DNA of 64,000 bases from Prostheceraeus crozeri (GCA_907163375.1 CAJQUW010009249.1:62001-126000); one strand, 5' to 3'; shown: positions 1-11,108, counted from the stretch's first letter. Numbers and translations are program-made. The notes: generated from the letters alone by a model not told the origin.

Positions 1-461
1 CTTCATGCACATGTCTCGCAATCTCAGACCTGTCAACGTCTATTTGTTTCACTGCTCGAAGATGTTCTTTCTTGCGCTCCTCCATCGTGCGACCAGATTC
101 TCCGACGTAGGACCAGGAGCAGTCTGGCTGTGAGCAGGGTACCCTGTAAACTACACCAAGCTCCAATCCTCGAGTCGGTCTCTTCTTCACCAAAAGCTGT
201 TGAAGAGTGGTTATGGGTGCATCTTAAACAACGTCGGTATGAAACCCATAACCACTCTTCAACAGCTTTTGGTGAAGAAGAGACCGACTCGAGGATTGGA
301 GCTTGGTGTAGTTTACAGGGTACCCTGCTCACAGCCAGACTGCTCCTGGTCCTACGTCGGAGAATCTGGTCGCACGATGGAGGAGCGCAAGAAAGAACAT
401 CTTCGAGCAGTGAAACAAATAGACGTTGACAGGTCTGAGATTGCGAGACATGTGCATGAAG
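1..461. repeat. Long inverted repeat (arms 1-218 and 244-461, 25-bp loop)
   Basis: Bases 1-218 are the reverse complement of 244-461, with no mismatch in the parts I compared, around a 25-base spacer. The arms carry the start of a Penelope-like GIY-YIG coding region, so the same protein begins on both strands. The left arm runs off the window, so its full length is unknown. Head-to-head copies occur in Penelope-like insertions, but a near-perfect palindrome at a sequence edge can also be an assembly foldback. Confidence 0.9.
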
Positions 462-610
462 ACCATCACAATGTGGATCTCTCTATGATGGAGATAGTTG
501 ACAGAGATGTAGTTTGGAGGAAGCGGATCATCAAGGAATCTTTGTGGTCTCAAACTTTCAATTCGTCCAACAAGACTAAGTTTCATGTCGGGAATGTGTG
601 GAGTGAATGA
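200..610 (+). pseudogene. C-terminal fragment of Penelope-like element: GIY-YIG endonuclease domain
   Basis: The 136-residue reading frame carries the GIY-YIG-type hallmark of Penelope-like retroelements: a GVVYRVPC strand, a Cys pair (PCSQPDCSW), YVGESGRT, then an ERKKEH helix and a His-rich segment (HVHEDHHN). In full elements this endonuclease follows the reverse transcriptase and makes the nick that primes target-site reverse transcription. The RT that should precede it is absent because the inverted repeat interrupts it. A hammerhead-like motif lies about 190 bases downstream, where such elements often carry one. A 5'-truncated or rearranged copy is the simplest reading. Confidence 0.75.
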
Positions 611-787
611 TTCTGTCTTTCCTTCGTTCTTTTAACTTATTTTTTCTTACTACTAGTTCGATGTCTTAAGAGGTAGTGTCTTATTTTGTTATTTTCTACT
701 AATGAATTCTTTTATTTGTCTCTGTTGAATGGCGTGATATGATCGAATGCTAATCATGTGCTGCGCGTGTACGACACTGCAGTTACA

Positions 788-842
788 TTCAATTGCCTGA
801 CGATGGACGTCTGTGACGCCCGAAAGGCCTCGTAATCAATCT
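788..842 (+). ncRNA. Hammerhead-ribozyme-like motif downstream of PLE
   Basis: CTGACGA (797-803) fits the core CUGANGA box. It is followed by a foldable stem (GGACGTC / GACGCC with one bulged A), then GAAA (822-825), a short GGCC stem and GTA, a possible cleavage triplet. Flanking ATTG and CAAT could form stem I. Penelope-like elements are known to carry hammerheads near their ends. No folding calculation was done. Confidence 0.4.
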
Positions 843-883
843 CTTTAGAAAAAGAATTCAGTAACAAGCATACATCGACGCTT

Positions 884-1447
884 TTGGCTTCCTATAATGA
901 ACACTTTAATATTAATGTTAGTGACAAGGACCTTAAACTACCAAAACTTTTCTGGATTCCAAAATTGCATAAAAATCCTTATAAGTTTAGATTCATTGCC
1001 GGAGCCAGAAATTGTACAACTAAAAAGTTATCGGTGAATATCAACAAAGGTCTGAAAGTGATAAGAGAAAATTTCCATAGATACTGTGAGTCAATCAGGA
1101 GTAATACTGGTTATTCTTATTTTTGGAGTGTAGCCTCGACTCAAGATTCTTTGAGGAATATTTCTAACGTGAACGTCCACTCTATGCAAGTTTTTGACTT
1201 CTCTACTCTTTATACAAACTTAGATCAAGAATAATATTTTTCCATCCTTGATCTCACATTCAATTCCACTAATCGTAGATACTTGTGTGTAGGATATGAA
1301 AAGTCGTTTTTCTCCAAAATCAAATATAAGGGGTATTCTTGTTATGACGTGGACTCTTTTAAGAAGGCTATTGATTTTATAGTTTCTGAAGTCTACATTT
1401 CTTTTTCCGGTTATGTGTTCAGACAAATTCGAGGAGTACCAATGCAC
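884..1447 (+). pseudogene. Penelope-like reverse transcriptase, 5' half (interrupted)
   Basis: The first part reads KLPKLFWIPKLHKNP then FRFIAGA, the fingers-region signature of Penelope-like reverse transcriptases, and ends at the palm-like FDFSTLYTNL with a stop at about 1234. A second frame (1283 on) continues to FRQIRGVPM, the start of the conserved G-x-P-M-G box. Reading is broken by at least one frameshift or stop near 1230-1280 and then by a DNA transposon inserted immediately after the GVPM codons. The partner half resumes at 4782. No GIY-YIG domain was seen after the 3' half, so this differs from the first element. Confidence 0.6.
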
Positions 1448-2007
1448 GAGTGGCAGGAAGCATGATCAAGTGACAAAAAATTTGACGACTTAGGATGAAG
1501 CAGCTTTTGGTACTTTTTGATACGCTGATTTCAAAAATCATAGTGGCGTAAATCATCTATTGGCTCCTTTCGAGATATAGGGCCATGAATATTCTGACAG
1601 CCAATCAGAATCGAGGATTCCTATAATTCATGCAAAGTCTATTTAAAAAGCTTTTAAATGCAGTTTTAAGCTATAAATATGATTATTTATACATTTTTAG
1701 ACATTCTAGAATATTTTAGTGCATCCATTACGGATATATCAGATGATATAGGCATTCTGACGGCCAATCAGAATCGAGCATTCCATGAATTTGAAATGTG
1801 CTAGGCCTACTCAAAACCCTACGAAGTTTAGACTTCATTTATGTTGTTTATAGATGGATTTACATAGATAATGTTATTTTTGATCTGCTATGATTATATA
1901 CAGACAGTAAACATGATTGTAAACTAATAACCGTCTAACAACCAATTAGAATTGAGTATTTGTATAATGCAGGAATATGCTTTTCTTAGAAATGGTGAAA
2001 CATCAGT
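1445..2007 (+). repeat. Left TIR of Chapaev-like element
   Basis: This is the reverse complement of 4216-4778 with few mismatches. Three diverged sub-repeats of about 40 bp lie inside, near 1597, 1756 and 1935. The first two contain C-CAATCAGAATCGAG and the third CCAATTAGAATTGAG; they are candidates for internal transposase-binding sites. Confidence 0.85.
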
Positions 2008-2206
2008 TACAATTCATTTGTAGGCCCATATGTATTTCTGTGAAAATTGTGCTGATCACTGCTGGATGTAGGTCTTTGTCTTTAGAAATCTAGCAACTAG
2101 TGATAATTATTTTAATTGTCAGTCATATTTATAACAATATACAGGTACCATTTAAAAGCTAATTCCTTCAGCTTGTAACCGCATACAGTTGGGAAAAGTC
2201 TTTTTG

Positions 2207-3681
2207 TTATACTATTTTTATTTGCATGAAGCAACAACTTGAAATAAATGTGGTTCTATTCAAATCACATGTGACGTCCATTGTATCGGACCGTAGTGTC
2301 AAGTAGGTTTCTGTCAAAAGCTGGGTGCACTCTTGAAACCTTCCCGCATTGAGTCCACAACGCGCCAAAGTTGGCATGCACGGCTTCTGGGGATGAGTGC
2401 TTCCATGGGCCTGGATTCCGGTCACTATGTTGATCATTTTAAGATCCATGGCCATGGTGAATTTGCTTTGAAGGTTCTCTATTTCCAACAAATCGAAAAC
2501 TGACTTCACATTCTGATAGCTCTCCTTGAAGTCGGGAACTATGGCTAACACAAAGAGACGCTTAACACTCGAATCAGTGAATCCAGTTGAAGAACCAGAA
2601 GCATTGTCATCAGTAATCATGGACATACGCACCTTGAAGATCCACCGTCAGCTCCTATTTTCAAAAGGACGTCGTTGCAATCTAATTCACGGATCTGAAG
2701 GATATAATCAACAAAGCGAATGACATCATTGCAGTAAACTACAAGAAGTATTGAGTCATCGTCCACAATAACTTGTCCCAATGAGAAGAAATTGGAAAGA
2801 CTTTTATCGCGATTGATGAAGTATTGCAGGCAATTTCCATCGATAGAATTCCGCACAGCTGACTTCCGAATGAAAGGACAAATAATCGTCTTCATTGCAA
2901 CATTAGATGCACCCAAGGATATCTGTAACTCATTCAAAGTCTCAGAATGAAATTTAGTCTCTTGTATAGCTTTGCTATCACTCATTGAGATTTTCAGTGA
3001 ATTTGGACCCTTTGTAGCGAACGAAATTTGCTCAGGCTGGCTACTCTCCCTCAACTTTTCCCGAATCAACTCACCAGCTATCAAATCCTTGCTTCTCTGA
3101 TCCTCGGTACTGACGATCTCCGTCAAATTGCTCCGCAGAGTCGAAATGTTACACGAATGCGAGAGTCCGCGATGTATAGTGGAATAACAGGATGTACATA
3201 TTTTTGTCCTGGACGAACGGGGCATGAAAGACTTCTGATCTAATGATGGAAGACGACCTACTTTTCGTTTTGGAGCAACAGTACCTCTACATCTTGCGAC
3301 GTCACACATCTGACAAGGACAGACAGGAAAGGGATCTTGGCGTGTAGCTGTAAGGCGGATGGAAGAAACAAGACTGCTGAAATCATGGACTTCCGGAAGA
3401 GTATTGACATCTTTCTTGTCTTGGCTTATTTCTAACAAATCATTTCGACATTCTGAACAAATCCCATTCGGTAGTATGAAGTCATCCGCATTGTAACTTT
3501 CTATGAAGAATCTCTTAATTCTATCTACGATGACATTGGTTACATCATATTTGGCTTTCTCAAAGCAAACGATGCAAACCCGGCGGCGGTTCTCTTCATG
3601 AGTTCCTGGTCTCTTACCATGAGCACTCATTTTGTAGAAATAAAGAAGATCCAAAAATGTAAACGAACAATGTAACCGCAA
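2207..3681 (-). pseudogene. Transposase of the Chapaev-like element, frameshifted and C-terminally truncated
   Basis: The N-terminal part (start 3681, or the internal Met at 3630) has a treble-clef-like Cys array (VCIVCFEKAK, then GICSECRNDL), a second Cys cluster (CPCQMCDVARC) and a third (CTSCYSTIHRG), ending at KIGADGG, a likely first catalytic Asp region. A frameshift near 2620-2630 passes reading to a second frame with VKRLFVLAIVPD and a MDLKM segment, the probable second catalytic Asp. The HPC-x2-C motif expected next is damaged (HPQKPC), and the part that would hold the final catalytic Glu is missing. The protein would cut and join the TIR ends. The copy looks non-functional. Confidence 0.65.
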
Positions 3682-4215
3682 GAATTAGAACAGAGCTGCC
3701 TCAATTTACGCACTCGATAAACAGACTGGCGCCAACTAGCTGTCGATAATCAATTAGCAGCTGCAAACCACGAAAATGCGCGCATCAAAAAATCAATGCA
3801 GTCTTCGCTTTAATTGCTTTACGTCAAACACATCAAGACAGTGCGTGCGCATTTGTAATGCTTGTGTTCAATGCATAGTCAGCTCATGATGGCTGACTAC
3901 CTATTCACACGCTGCCATTACACAACTGAAAACTTCCCAAATTCATAACGTGTGATGATGATTTTATTAAAAATAGATTCCGAGATTACTAAGAAAAGCT
4001 TAGTTCTTATGCTAAAGCTTAGTTTTCGTATGAATTATCACATCTGATTTTTTAGATGACATGTCTTAATTTAATAGCTTTTCGACCATCAAGTAGACAA
4101 TAATTTATTATTATACTGATTAGCACGAATGTTTTACAAAAATGAAAATGAATTGTAATCCTATTGTGCTTCGAGGATAAATAAAGAATTGCATACATAC
4201 ATACGCACACACACT

Positions 4216-4778
4216 ACTGATGTTTCAACATTTCCAAGAAAAGCATATTCCTGCATTGTACGAATACTCAATTCTAATTGGTTGTTAGACGGTTATTAGT
4301 TTACAATCATGTTTACTGTCTGTATATAGTCATTGCAGATCAAAAATATCATTATTTATGTAAATCCATCTATAAACAACATAAATAAAGTCTAAACTTC
4401 GTAGGGTTTTGAGTAGGCCTAGCACATTTCAAATTCATGGAATGCTCGATTCTGATTGCCCGTCAGAATGCCTATATCATCTGATATATCCGTAATGGAT
4501 GCACTACAATATTCTAGAATGTCTAAAAGTGTATAAATAATCACATTTATAGCTTAAAACTGCATTTAAAAGCTTTTTAAATAGACTTTGCATGAATTAT
4601 AGAAATCCTCGATTCTGATTGGCTGTCAGAATATTCATGGCCCTATATCTCGAAAGGAGCCAATAGATGATTTACGCTACTATGATTTTTGAAATCAGCG
4701 TATCAAAAAGTACCAAAAGCTGCTTCATCCTAAGTCGTCAAATTTTTTGTCACTTGATCATGCTTCCTGCCACCCGTG
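4216..4778 (-). repeat. Right TIR of Chapaev-like element
   Basis: Mirror copy of 1445-2007, same length, carrying the same three internal sub-repeats in reverse. Its outer end reads CCACCCGTG against CACGAGTGG at the left, one mismatch within the first 17 bases. Confidence 0.85.
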
Positions 4779-4781
4779 AAT

Positions 4782-5374
4782 GGGAGGGAATTGCAGTCCT
4801 TTACTTGCCGACTTGTTTCTGTTAAATTGCGAATTTGCTTTTTATGAAACAATTGGTTAAAAATAAAAAGTTTGGACTAGCTAAATTATTGTCAAACACT
4901 TCGAGATATATAGACGATATATGCGTAATAAATTACAAGCATTTCAATACCTTAATTCCAAAAATTTACCCAGTGGAGCTTCTTGCAGATAGAAACGGAG
5001 TCAATGACAAAGCCGTTGTTTACCTCGATGTGAGACTCCAATCTAGTAGTGGCGGTCTTCGAACCTCAATATATCATAAAGTGGAAGATTTTGATTTCCC
5101 TGTTGTTCTGTTGACATTTCCAGACAGTGCAATACCTTATAACATGGGAATTAATGTATTTGCCGGCCAGGTTTTACGTTATTGTCGCATCTGCTCGCAT
5201 CTTGAAGATCTAATTAAACGAATTAATATGACACTTTTTGTGATGAGCGGCAGAGGATATTGTAAGTCTAAAATGAAGGCATGTACTGAGAAATTGCTAA
5301 CCGGTCATAACAACTTTCTAATCAAGTTTGGATATTTCTCAGCCAGGCAGCTGACATCGCAGTGCGCATTTTAA
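4782..5374 (+). pseudogene. Penelope-like reverse transcriptase, 3' half
   Basis: Reading resumes right after the transposon as M-G-G-N-C-S-P-L-L-A-D-L, the continuation of the GVPMG box. A frameshift or start near 4835 opens a 179-residue frame with SRYIDDICVI (catalytic Y-x-D-D), VVYLDVRL, the SIYHKVEDFDFP segment and a NIPY-like IPYNMGINVF box followed by a Cys-rich RICS helix, the usual order after the Penelope-like palm. The frame ends at 5374 without a GIY-YIG domain, so it may come from an endonuclease-deficient or differently organised relative. Confidence 0.6.
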
Positions 5375-7972
5375 ACAATAAAATTAACACTGTTTGTTTG
5401 TTTTCTTAGCATTTTTTTTATTGGTTATACCATTTCAGTATTTCACACATATATTTTAGTTTGTTTTGGTTGTATCCGTCTTTTGCGGTTGTTTTGTTTT
5501 TGTTTTTACTATTACTATCAGTATTACTTATTATTACACATATTATTACTGTATTGATTTTAGAATGCCAGCCGCATATAAGTTTATGCGGGGCCCCGCC
5601 CGCCTGGGCTTGAGCGTTCAGGTAGAGGGGCCGAAACGCGACCAGGCGGGTACCTGCTGACGACTGGCTATTGTTTTATTTGTTTTTACGTTTTGTTTTG
5701 TTTTTTTTTATCGCTAACTGCCCTAGTGTGATGAATGGACTGTGTCCGTTACTGGTCTCCATAGGGTTGACATGGTGATTACTAAGTGTCTATTTATATA
5801 TAAGTTCCTAATCAATCGAGCTTGAAACTTTGACCAAGGAGATTACTTGTTAAGCGGCCTTGTACGATCTCGTACACTTAAGGGTGAAGTCCAGCCCGTA
5901 TAGCGCTATGTTATGGACCCCCGGGAAGGTCCGCCCGGCACGCAATCAGATCCTTTGTGCTTAAAGACCTTCATGCATTCATGCATTTGTCGAGAATCAC
6001 AAGTCAAAGGACCATTAGGGGTAAGGTCCAGCCCCGCTTTAGAAGCGCTGATTGAAAAATGGACTAGTGGGAAGGTCCTCCACACCGATCTCGTCAAGTT
6101 TGGCTCTAAAATGTGGTCCTAGGATAGTCAAAAGTTTGACGCGCCTTGAACGTTTGATGTCTGCCGGTGGGAACGCACCACCGGTCCTCTTAAGGGCAAA
6201 CCTTAAGTCTTATTAACTATAAGTTTATTAAAATTGTGAAACATTTAGACGTCGTTATGGGAATGTCCCAGCTTCAATTCCAGGGTTCAGGATTTGATTA
6301 AAGTAAAGGATTAATTGATGGAACTTCCCAGTCGCAAATGATCCGAAAGACTTTTTCTACAAGTCTGAGGATGAAGCCAAGTCCTTATCATGAAGCTACA
6401 TATTTTGGCAGAACAAGGCGGAAGTTACATGTCGAATCAACATGAACAATCTAACCCAGAATCCAACGTCAAGATGTCAGTCGAAATAGATTCATTTAGA
6501 AAGCGTGGCAGACCGTAATTGTCTCAGAAAGATACAGACGCTTTAATTTGACTGCATACTTCTTCATGCTTGCCAAGATGTCAGTGTATCTTTCAATATC
6601 CGTGTAAAATGATGTGACTGTTAGAATCCTTTTTGGACGGCGTTTCTTATTCGTCAACAGCAGTTTGCTGATTAATTCGTATATAAAACATTGAACCTTG
6701 AGTACATTTGACCTATTGTACAAACAAGTGCTTAATACTGTAGCTGTTCGTAAAGTACATCATACCTTTATAAAAGTTCAATTGAAGCACAGCAACACCA
6801 AGATAACAGTGACGTAGGCAGGGGGAGCGGTGGGAGCGGCGCTCCACCCTTTGCTCAAGTAGTAAAGAAACGGAGATTACAAGCTTTTCTTATACTGCAT
6901 AAAATGAACACATAGCTGAGCGAAGAGAAAATATCAAAACTAAAATTCAAACTTAATGTATGGACTCACTATGAAATCAATCAATGCTGAATTACAAAGC
7001 TATCAGTCCAATACATCGTCACGATTCCTCCATTTTATTCAAATCCTAGGATGAAGGTCTTCCAAAGTCCAAACAGCTTATATAATTTTCCCACTCCATC
7101 TATTAACTAGAGCTGTTCTGGAGGCTCTCCAGTCCGTTATATTCCTCGTTTGGAGACGCTCCGCTCCATTTGTCTACTGGAGCTGTGCAAGGGGGTGAAT
7201 CTGGTTGAAGGCGGTTCACCTCATTTGTCTAAAGTACGCTTCGCTCCATTTGTCTAGATACTGAAACAAGTGGAACATTTCTGGCAACTCTCTTATCAGC
7301 TGCATTTGTCGATTGAAGGGCTCCGTATATTGACTGGTTATTGTGATATTATAAAGCGAACTAAAGTCGATGTTTTGGCTTTTGACATCAACAAAGAAAA
7401 TCTTACAGATGGTTGATGATATCAGATACTAAAAATATTCGTTCAATTTTTTGCAGCCTCTATCATGTTCTGCATTATTAAACCTTTCGCTTCAAGAATG
7501 ATCCAGTATCTGACTTTTAGATGCATTGCGGATATGCATAGACTACTAGCGCATTACTGTGCTTCACCCTCGGAACTTTGGTCATAAAGATAAATTTATC
7601 ACACTTTCTTGAGACTTTGATTTTACCACGAAGTGATAATCATTCTTATTAATTGAATTTCTGAGAATTAAACCTTGTGTGAATGTGCTTGTATAGTAAA
7701 GAACTGCAACACTTAACCCGGAAAGAAATGCATAAATATTGATCTGTCTGCACGCTATTTGTTAAAAAATGATTGCGTGGTGAAGAGAAGTTTTTGATTA
7801 TGTCAAGGACAACAAACGTGTGATGAATTTGTGACATTTGATTTTGACTAGTACATGACTAGCACATTTAAACAGCTTTAGTTATTGTTCAGACAGAGGG
7901 TGGCCAATGGTGCATTTTCTTGATCAGCTAATTTTATGATATTAATTTTATTGATTCACCATAATACACAGC
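5375..7972. other. Gene-poor region with degenerate repeats
   Basis: No coding sequence is supported. 5380-5560 is T-rich. 5586-5640 is a GC-rich patch in which CCCGCCTGG can pair with CCAGGCGGG around a GAAAC-containing loop. 5880-5940 and 6017-6080 are a degenerate direct duplication about 137 bp apart sharing GGT(G/A)AGGTCCAGCCC-like blocks. 7110-7260 repeats the phrase CTCCATTTGTCTA several times. These may be remnants of the Penelope-like 3' region. Confidence 0.5.
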
Positions 7973-8827
7973 AAGGTTGGGCCAAAACTTGGGTCAAAAC
8001 CCAAAACCCAAGCTCAAGTGTCAATAAATGAGAGAATCAAGTAAACAAAGTACATTCTTTGCATTTTGTGCTCAAATAAAGATCCTTCTATATGCCAAAA
8101 TTCTTGGTGTTAGTGTCGTATTAGTGAGAAACGGTATATTCATTGCAATAACTTTAATTAGCAGTCTAAGTACTAAGTAAGCACGTACACGTATTACGTC
8201 ATAAGGCTTTCCTTCAATTTAACCTATTGATGGACCTATACTGACTAATTGAAGATTTTTATTTAATGATGATTGAATCATACATTGGTCATAACAATTG
8301 CTTTCATCTTATCATTCAGAAATATAAACAGACTTAGTGACTGCGTAGTGAGTGCATGGTTAAAACATGTTTAGAATACAAAGTTGGAATGAATTCATCT
8401 TCAGATAAATGTCGACGGTCGCAGACATAAGAAGTGGGAAGATATCTGTGAAGATATGCATGTAAAATATATGAAATATATAAAAATTCAATATGCACAA
8501 ATGTAGCAAAATACATGTAAGCTTACTGCAAACAATATGTAGGAACTTTCAATGCGCGGTTTTGTGAAGCCCAAAATGAAATAAAATAATAATAACATCA
8601 AGAATTTCTTATTTCAAATATTCTGTGAGTTGAGTGGAATTTTGACAACAAAATCAGAACTTCATGCTCTTGTCATGTAGCTCTCCTGAGATTCAAATCA
8701 AAATATTAATTTTTATGACTTGATTTACTTACATATGTGCAGCATTAATAGAAAACTCAAGTTTTGCATCAATAACCCAAAGTCGACCTAAAACCCAAGT
8801 TTCACCCAAAACCCAAGGTCCAACCTT
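7973..8827 (-). mobile_element. MITE family copy A (about 855 bp)
   Basis: Bounded by AAGGTTGG and CCAACCTT, with subterminal blocks of 'AACCCAAG' and 'ACTTGGGT' repeats. The interior matches 41545-42369, 50160-50784 and 54237-55103 in reverse orientation (shared phrases include ACTTCTTATGTCTGCGACC-like and ATGTAAGCTTAC blocks). It has no coding capacity and a strongly AT-rich interior, so it is a non-autonomous DNA transposon of unknown superfamily. I could not define a target duplication. Confidence 0.7.
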
Positions 8828-9297
8828 ATACATAGATCTTCATATCACATTTTCTCGCATACAACTCGCAGGTTGAGTGATTTTTTACATTTTAATTGTG
8901 GCCTCATTTGAAGGCGGGTGGTGTGAATAAAGTTTTGAGCTTGTGATTTGCCTCCCGATATTCTAGCTATTAAATGCAGACATTGTGTGATGAGTCGGAT
9001 TACGAGGAGGAAGAAATCGAAGAGACACATAGAAACAATGCCGTGTAACTTGAGACTCAAGATTTTCAGGAAGTAGAATCAGTGGCCTATCTTAGGTGAA
9101 GATACAGGAAAACACCTATGTGACTTTACCTATCATTTTTTATCGATCTCTAGGAGCATTAGTTGAGGTATTATCGATTCTATCATTTCGTATCATTTTG
9201 ATAAAAAATGTACTCCTTTTTAAAATAACAAAGAAAATAGATTTCTTAATCCAGCAGCTTTTGATGTTGAAAGGAAGATCGGGGCAATTAAAAGAAT

Positions 9298-9303
9298 ATG
9301 GTC
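9298..9303. repeat. Left target-site duplication of the Polinton (ATGGTC)
   Basis: ATGGTC sits directly before the first base of the left TIR and is repeated exactly at 29851-29856. Six base pairs is the known Polinton duplication length, so this fixes the element ends. Confidence 0.95.
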
Positions 9304-9653
9304 AGTAGTGAAAACTGTGCCCTACTTGCGACGGATAGGTACATGGATAGGTACATGTAAAATTTAGTGTTATCAATAGGTACATGGATAGGTACATGGA
9401 TAGGTACATGTATGATTTAGTTATCGATAGGTACATGGATAGGTACATGTATAATTCAGTGTTATGAATAGGAACTTGTATGAGATCTGTTTTACTGGAT
9501 AGGTACATGTGTTTGGTACACTCAGTTGAGTACACTGTGTTTCGGAACGTCTATGATCGAACTTGTGTGGTTGGTTCTGAGCACTTGGGTACGTACCGAT
9601 AGACGTCCGTTGTTTGATTTTGAATGGGTTTGCTCAATTGCGACTATTGTGAC
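9304..9653 (+). repeat. Left Polinton TIR (350 bp) with GGATAGGTACAT sub-repeats
   Basis: Nearly identical to the complement of 29553-29850. Tandem 12-bp units GGATAGGTACAT with spacers occupy the outer third. This TIR has about 53 bp more than the right one, explained by an extra block of those units, so the arms differ by repeat expansion rather than general divergence. The terminal AG is typical of Polintons. Confidence 0.95.
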
Positions 9654-9734
9654 TATTGCAACCATTGTAATCAAGATGACACATTGATTTTCCTTTTACG
9701 TAGACAAACTATGCTATAAGTATGAGTTAGTTTT

Positions 9735-10245
9735 TTGATGACATACATAATGATGACTAGTATCCCAACGTCGTGGGTTGTCGCAAGAGACCTTGGATAT
9801 TCGTTCAAAGCCATAGAAACTGTAACAAATCTAAGTGAAAATATCAACGCTGGTGATTTAGTTGATCGACTAATGGATCTAGATGAGCATGCTAGGAATC
9901 AAAATTTGGATCGTAGGTGGATAGAGGATTTCTCCATGCTACACTGCAATGATAGTGAAATTAGGAGGATCAAATTGGAACGATATGGAAAGAAGGAGAC
10001 ATCTGACAGTGTTTTAAAAAAAAATCTCCCAATAAAAGTGACTTCAGAAGGAAATTAGAACAAGAGACATTTAATTATTATGTGAACGGAACTGCGTTAA
10101 ATGTTTTAAACAGGAACGATCCCTTCTCTTTTTACCATGTTCTCATAGCGTTATGTGTTCTACATGTTATGTGCCCTTTGAAACTTCATCTTGTCCCCTT
10201 TGCGATGAAGAAATATCTTCAACAGTCACTGTATATCGTGCATGA
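9735..10245 (+). pseudogene. UBA-RING ubiquitin ligase resembling the C-terminal half of IAP proteins, frameshifted
   Basis: The first frame (9735-10058) gives a UBA-like three-helix module: A-x-D-L-G-Y-S-F-K-A-I-E-T-V, then INAGDLVDRLMDL, close in pattern to the UBA domain of XIAP/cIAP. Reading then needs two frame changes, the first probably at a 9-A run (10016-10024). Frame 1 from 10081 encodes a complete C3HC4 RING: CVKC (10093), PCSHSVMCSTC and CPLC, ending at 10245 with the short hydrophobic tail (TVTVYRA) placed as in IAP RINGs. No BIR domain is present. A functional version would be an E3 ligase, possibly acting on apoptosis or NF-kB signalling (inference). Spliced expression or an assembly indel are alternatives to true decay. 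Confidence 0.7.
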
Positions 10246-10310
10246 TGAGTCATCATGCAGGTCTGTGATTGGTCACTATTGTGTCTTTGTTTGACTTTTC
10301 TATATAAGGA
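10239..10310 (+). promoter_or_regulatory. AP-1 / CCAAT / TATA promoter before the 207-residue gene
   Basis: TGAGTCA (10246-10252) lies at the centre of a 19-bp palindrome (10239-10257). A CCAAT box in reverse (ATTGG, 10268-10272) and TATATAAGG (10301-10309) follow. The start codon is at 10356, a normal spacing for a TATA-driven transcript. Confidence 0.65.
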
Positions 10311-10355
10311 GGACATTGTACCGTTCTATTTCAAGCATAATTTGAGGCTAATACA

Positions 10356-10979
10356 ATGTCAATCAGCATGTCGTTCACCACCAACATTCCCATTTCAATA
10401 ATTTACCGAAGTCAACTCTTCACCGGCAATATATTTTATTCTGCCGTGAATATAACTGGCTATAAAGCGGATTTGGTGGATCTGATGGAGGAAATAGTGA
10501 AGTATTTCCGCTGCGGAGAGGACGTTGTGGTGCAGAGAATGTTAATGAGAGTCGTGAACAACGCTCTTACACGAGTTGCAAGATTTTGGCTCAATGAAGT
10601 ATTTCGCCCACTAGCTCAAACGGAGATTGTACCGGAATACTCTCGCTGTTGGTGCAGCAGTATCCAACGGAAACTCAACACATGTCTCCATGACATTATC
10701 ACCTCCAGCTACTATGACGAGAAGGGTGACAAATGCAAATTGGACTTATTCAGTGGACCGCCATCAGCAAGCATCAATGTGGCTGCTCAAGGACATTCTG
10801 AGGTAATCAGTTTGCGGGCATACTATGCCAATATTTTAAAGACTTTCCATTCAAAGCCCTGCTGTATGTGCGGTCCAATTTCAAAACATCTAATGAAAGA
10901 CATTGAGCAGCTCATAACTGCTACAAATCAGACTCTAGCCGATGTGAGTGTATATCAGTTTCCCTCTACAACTTGTTAA
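10356..10979 (+). CDS. Polinton protein of unknown function (207 aa)
   Basis: An intact frame of 207 codons lies just downstream of a clear AP-1/TATA promoter. The protein has no signal peptide or obvious transmembrane helix. A central helical part (VDLMEEIVKYFRCGEDVVVQ) is followed by a Cys-containing WCSS and a C-terminal PCCMCG motif that could bind metal but lacks a complete partner set. Its position between the UBA-RING remnant and the small basic protein gives no functional clue. I do not recognise the family. Confidence 0.65.
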   Translation: MSISMSFTTNIPISIIYRSQLFTGNIFYSAVNITGYKADLVDLMEEIVKYFRCGEDVVVQRMLMRVVNNALTRVARFWLNEVFRPLAQTEIVPEYSRCWCSSIQRKLNTCLHDIITSSYYDEKGDKCKLDLFSGPPSASINVAAQGHSEVISLRAYYANILKTFHSKPCCMCGPISKHLMKDIEQLITATNQTLADVSVYQFPSTTC

Positions 10980-11108
10980 GTGTTTTATGTTATTTTTATA
11001 AGTACCAGCAACAAACTCTGTGTGAATGCTTGTAAACTTTTGTGTATAATGTTGTAAGTACTAAGCAAAAATTGTAATTGTATTATCTATTTCCATATTA
11101 GAATAAAA

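Larger units (their letters stand above)
1445..4778. mobile_element. Chapaev-like (CMC-type) DNA transposon, 3,334 bp, nested in PLE RT
   Basis: Terminal inverted repeats of 563 bp each (1445-2007 and 4216-4778) begin CACG(A/G)GTGGCAGGAAGC and end with its complement. The 4-bp direct repeat AATG flanks it (1441-1444 and 4779-4782). Removing the element and one AATG rejoins the host RT frame as G-V-P-M-G, which shows the insertion cleanly. Termini starting CAC, a 4-bp duplication and a Cys-rich N-terminal transposase fit the Chapaev group; the family label is inference. The leftward coding region is degraded, so the copy is probably immobile. Confidence 0.85.

Noticed and set aside
5586-5670. 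Hammerhead ribozyme at CTGACGA near 5650
   Set aside because: No GAAA follows at the right distance. The permuted arrangement leaves only four bases for stem I.
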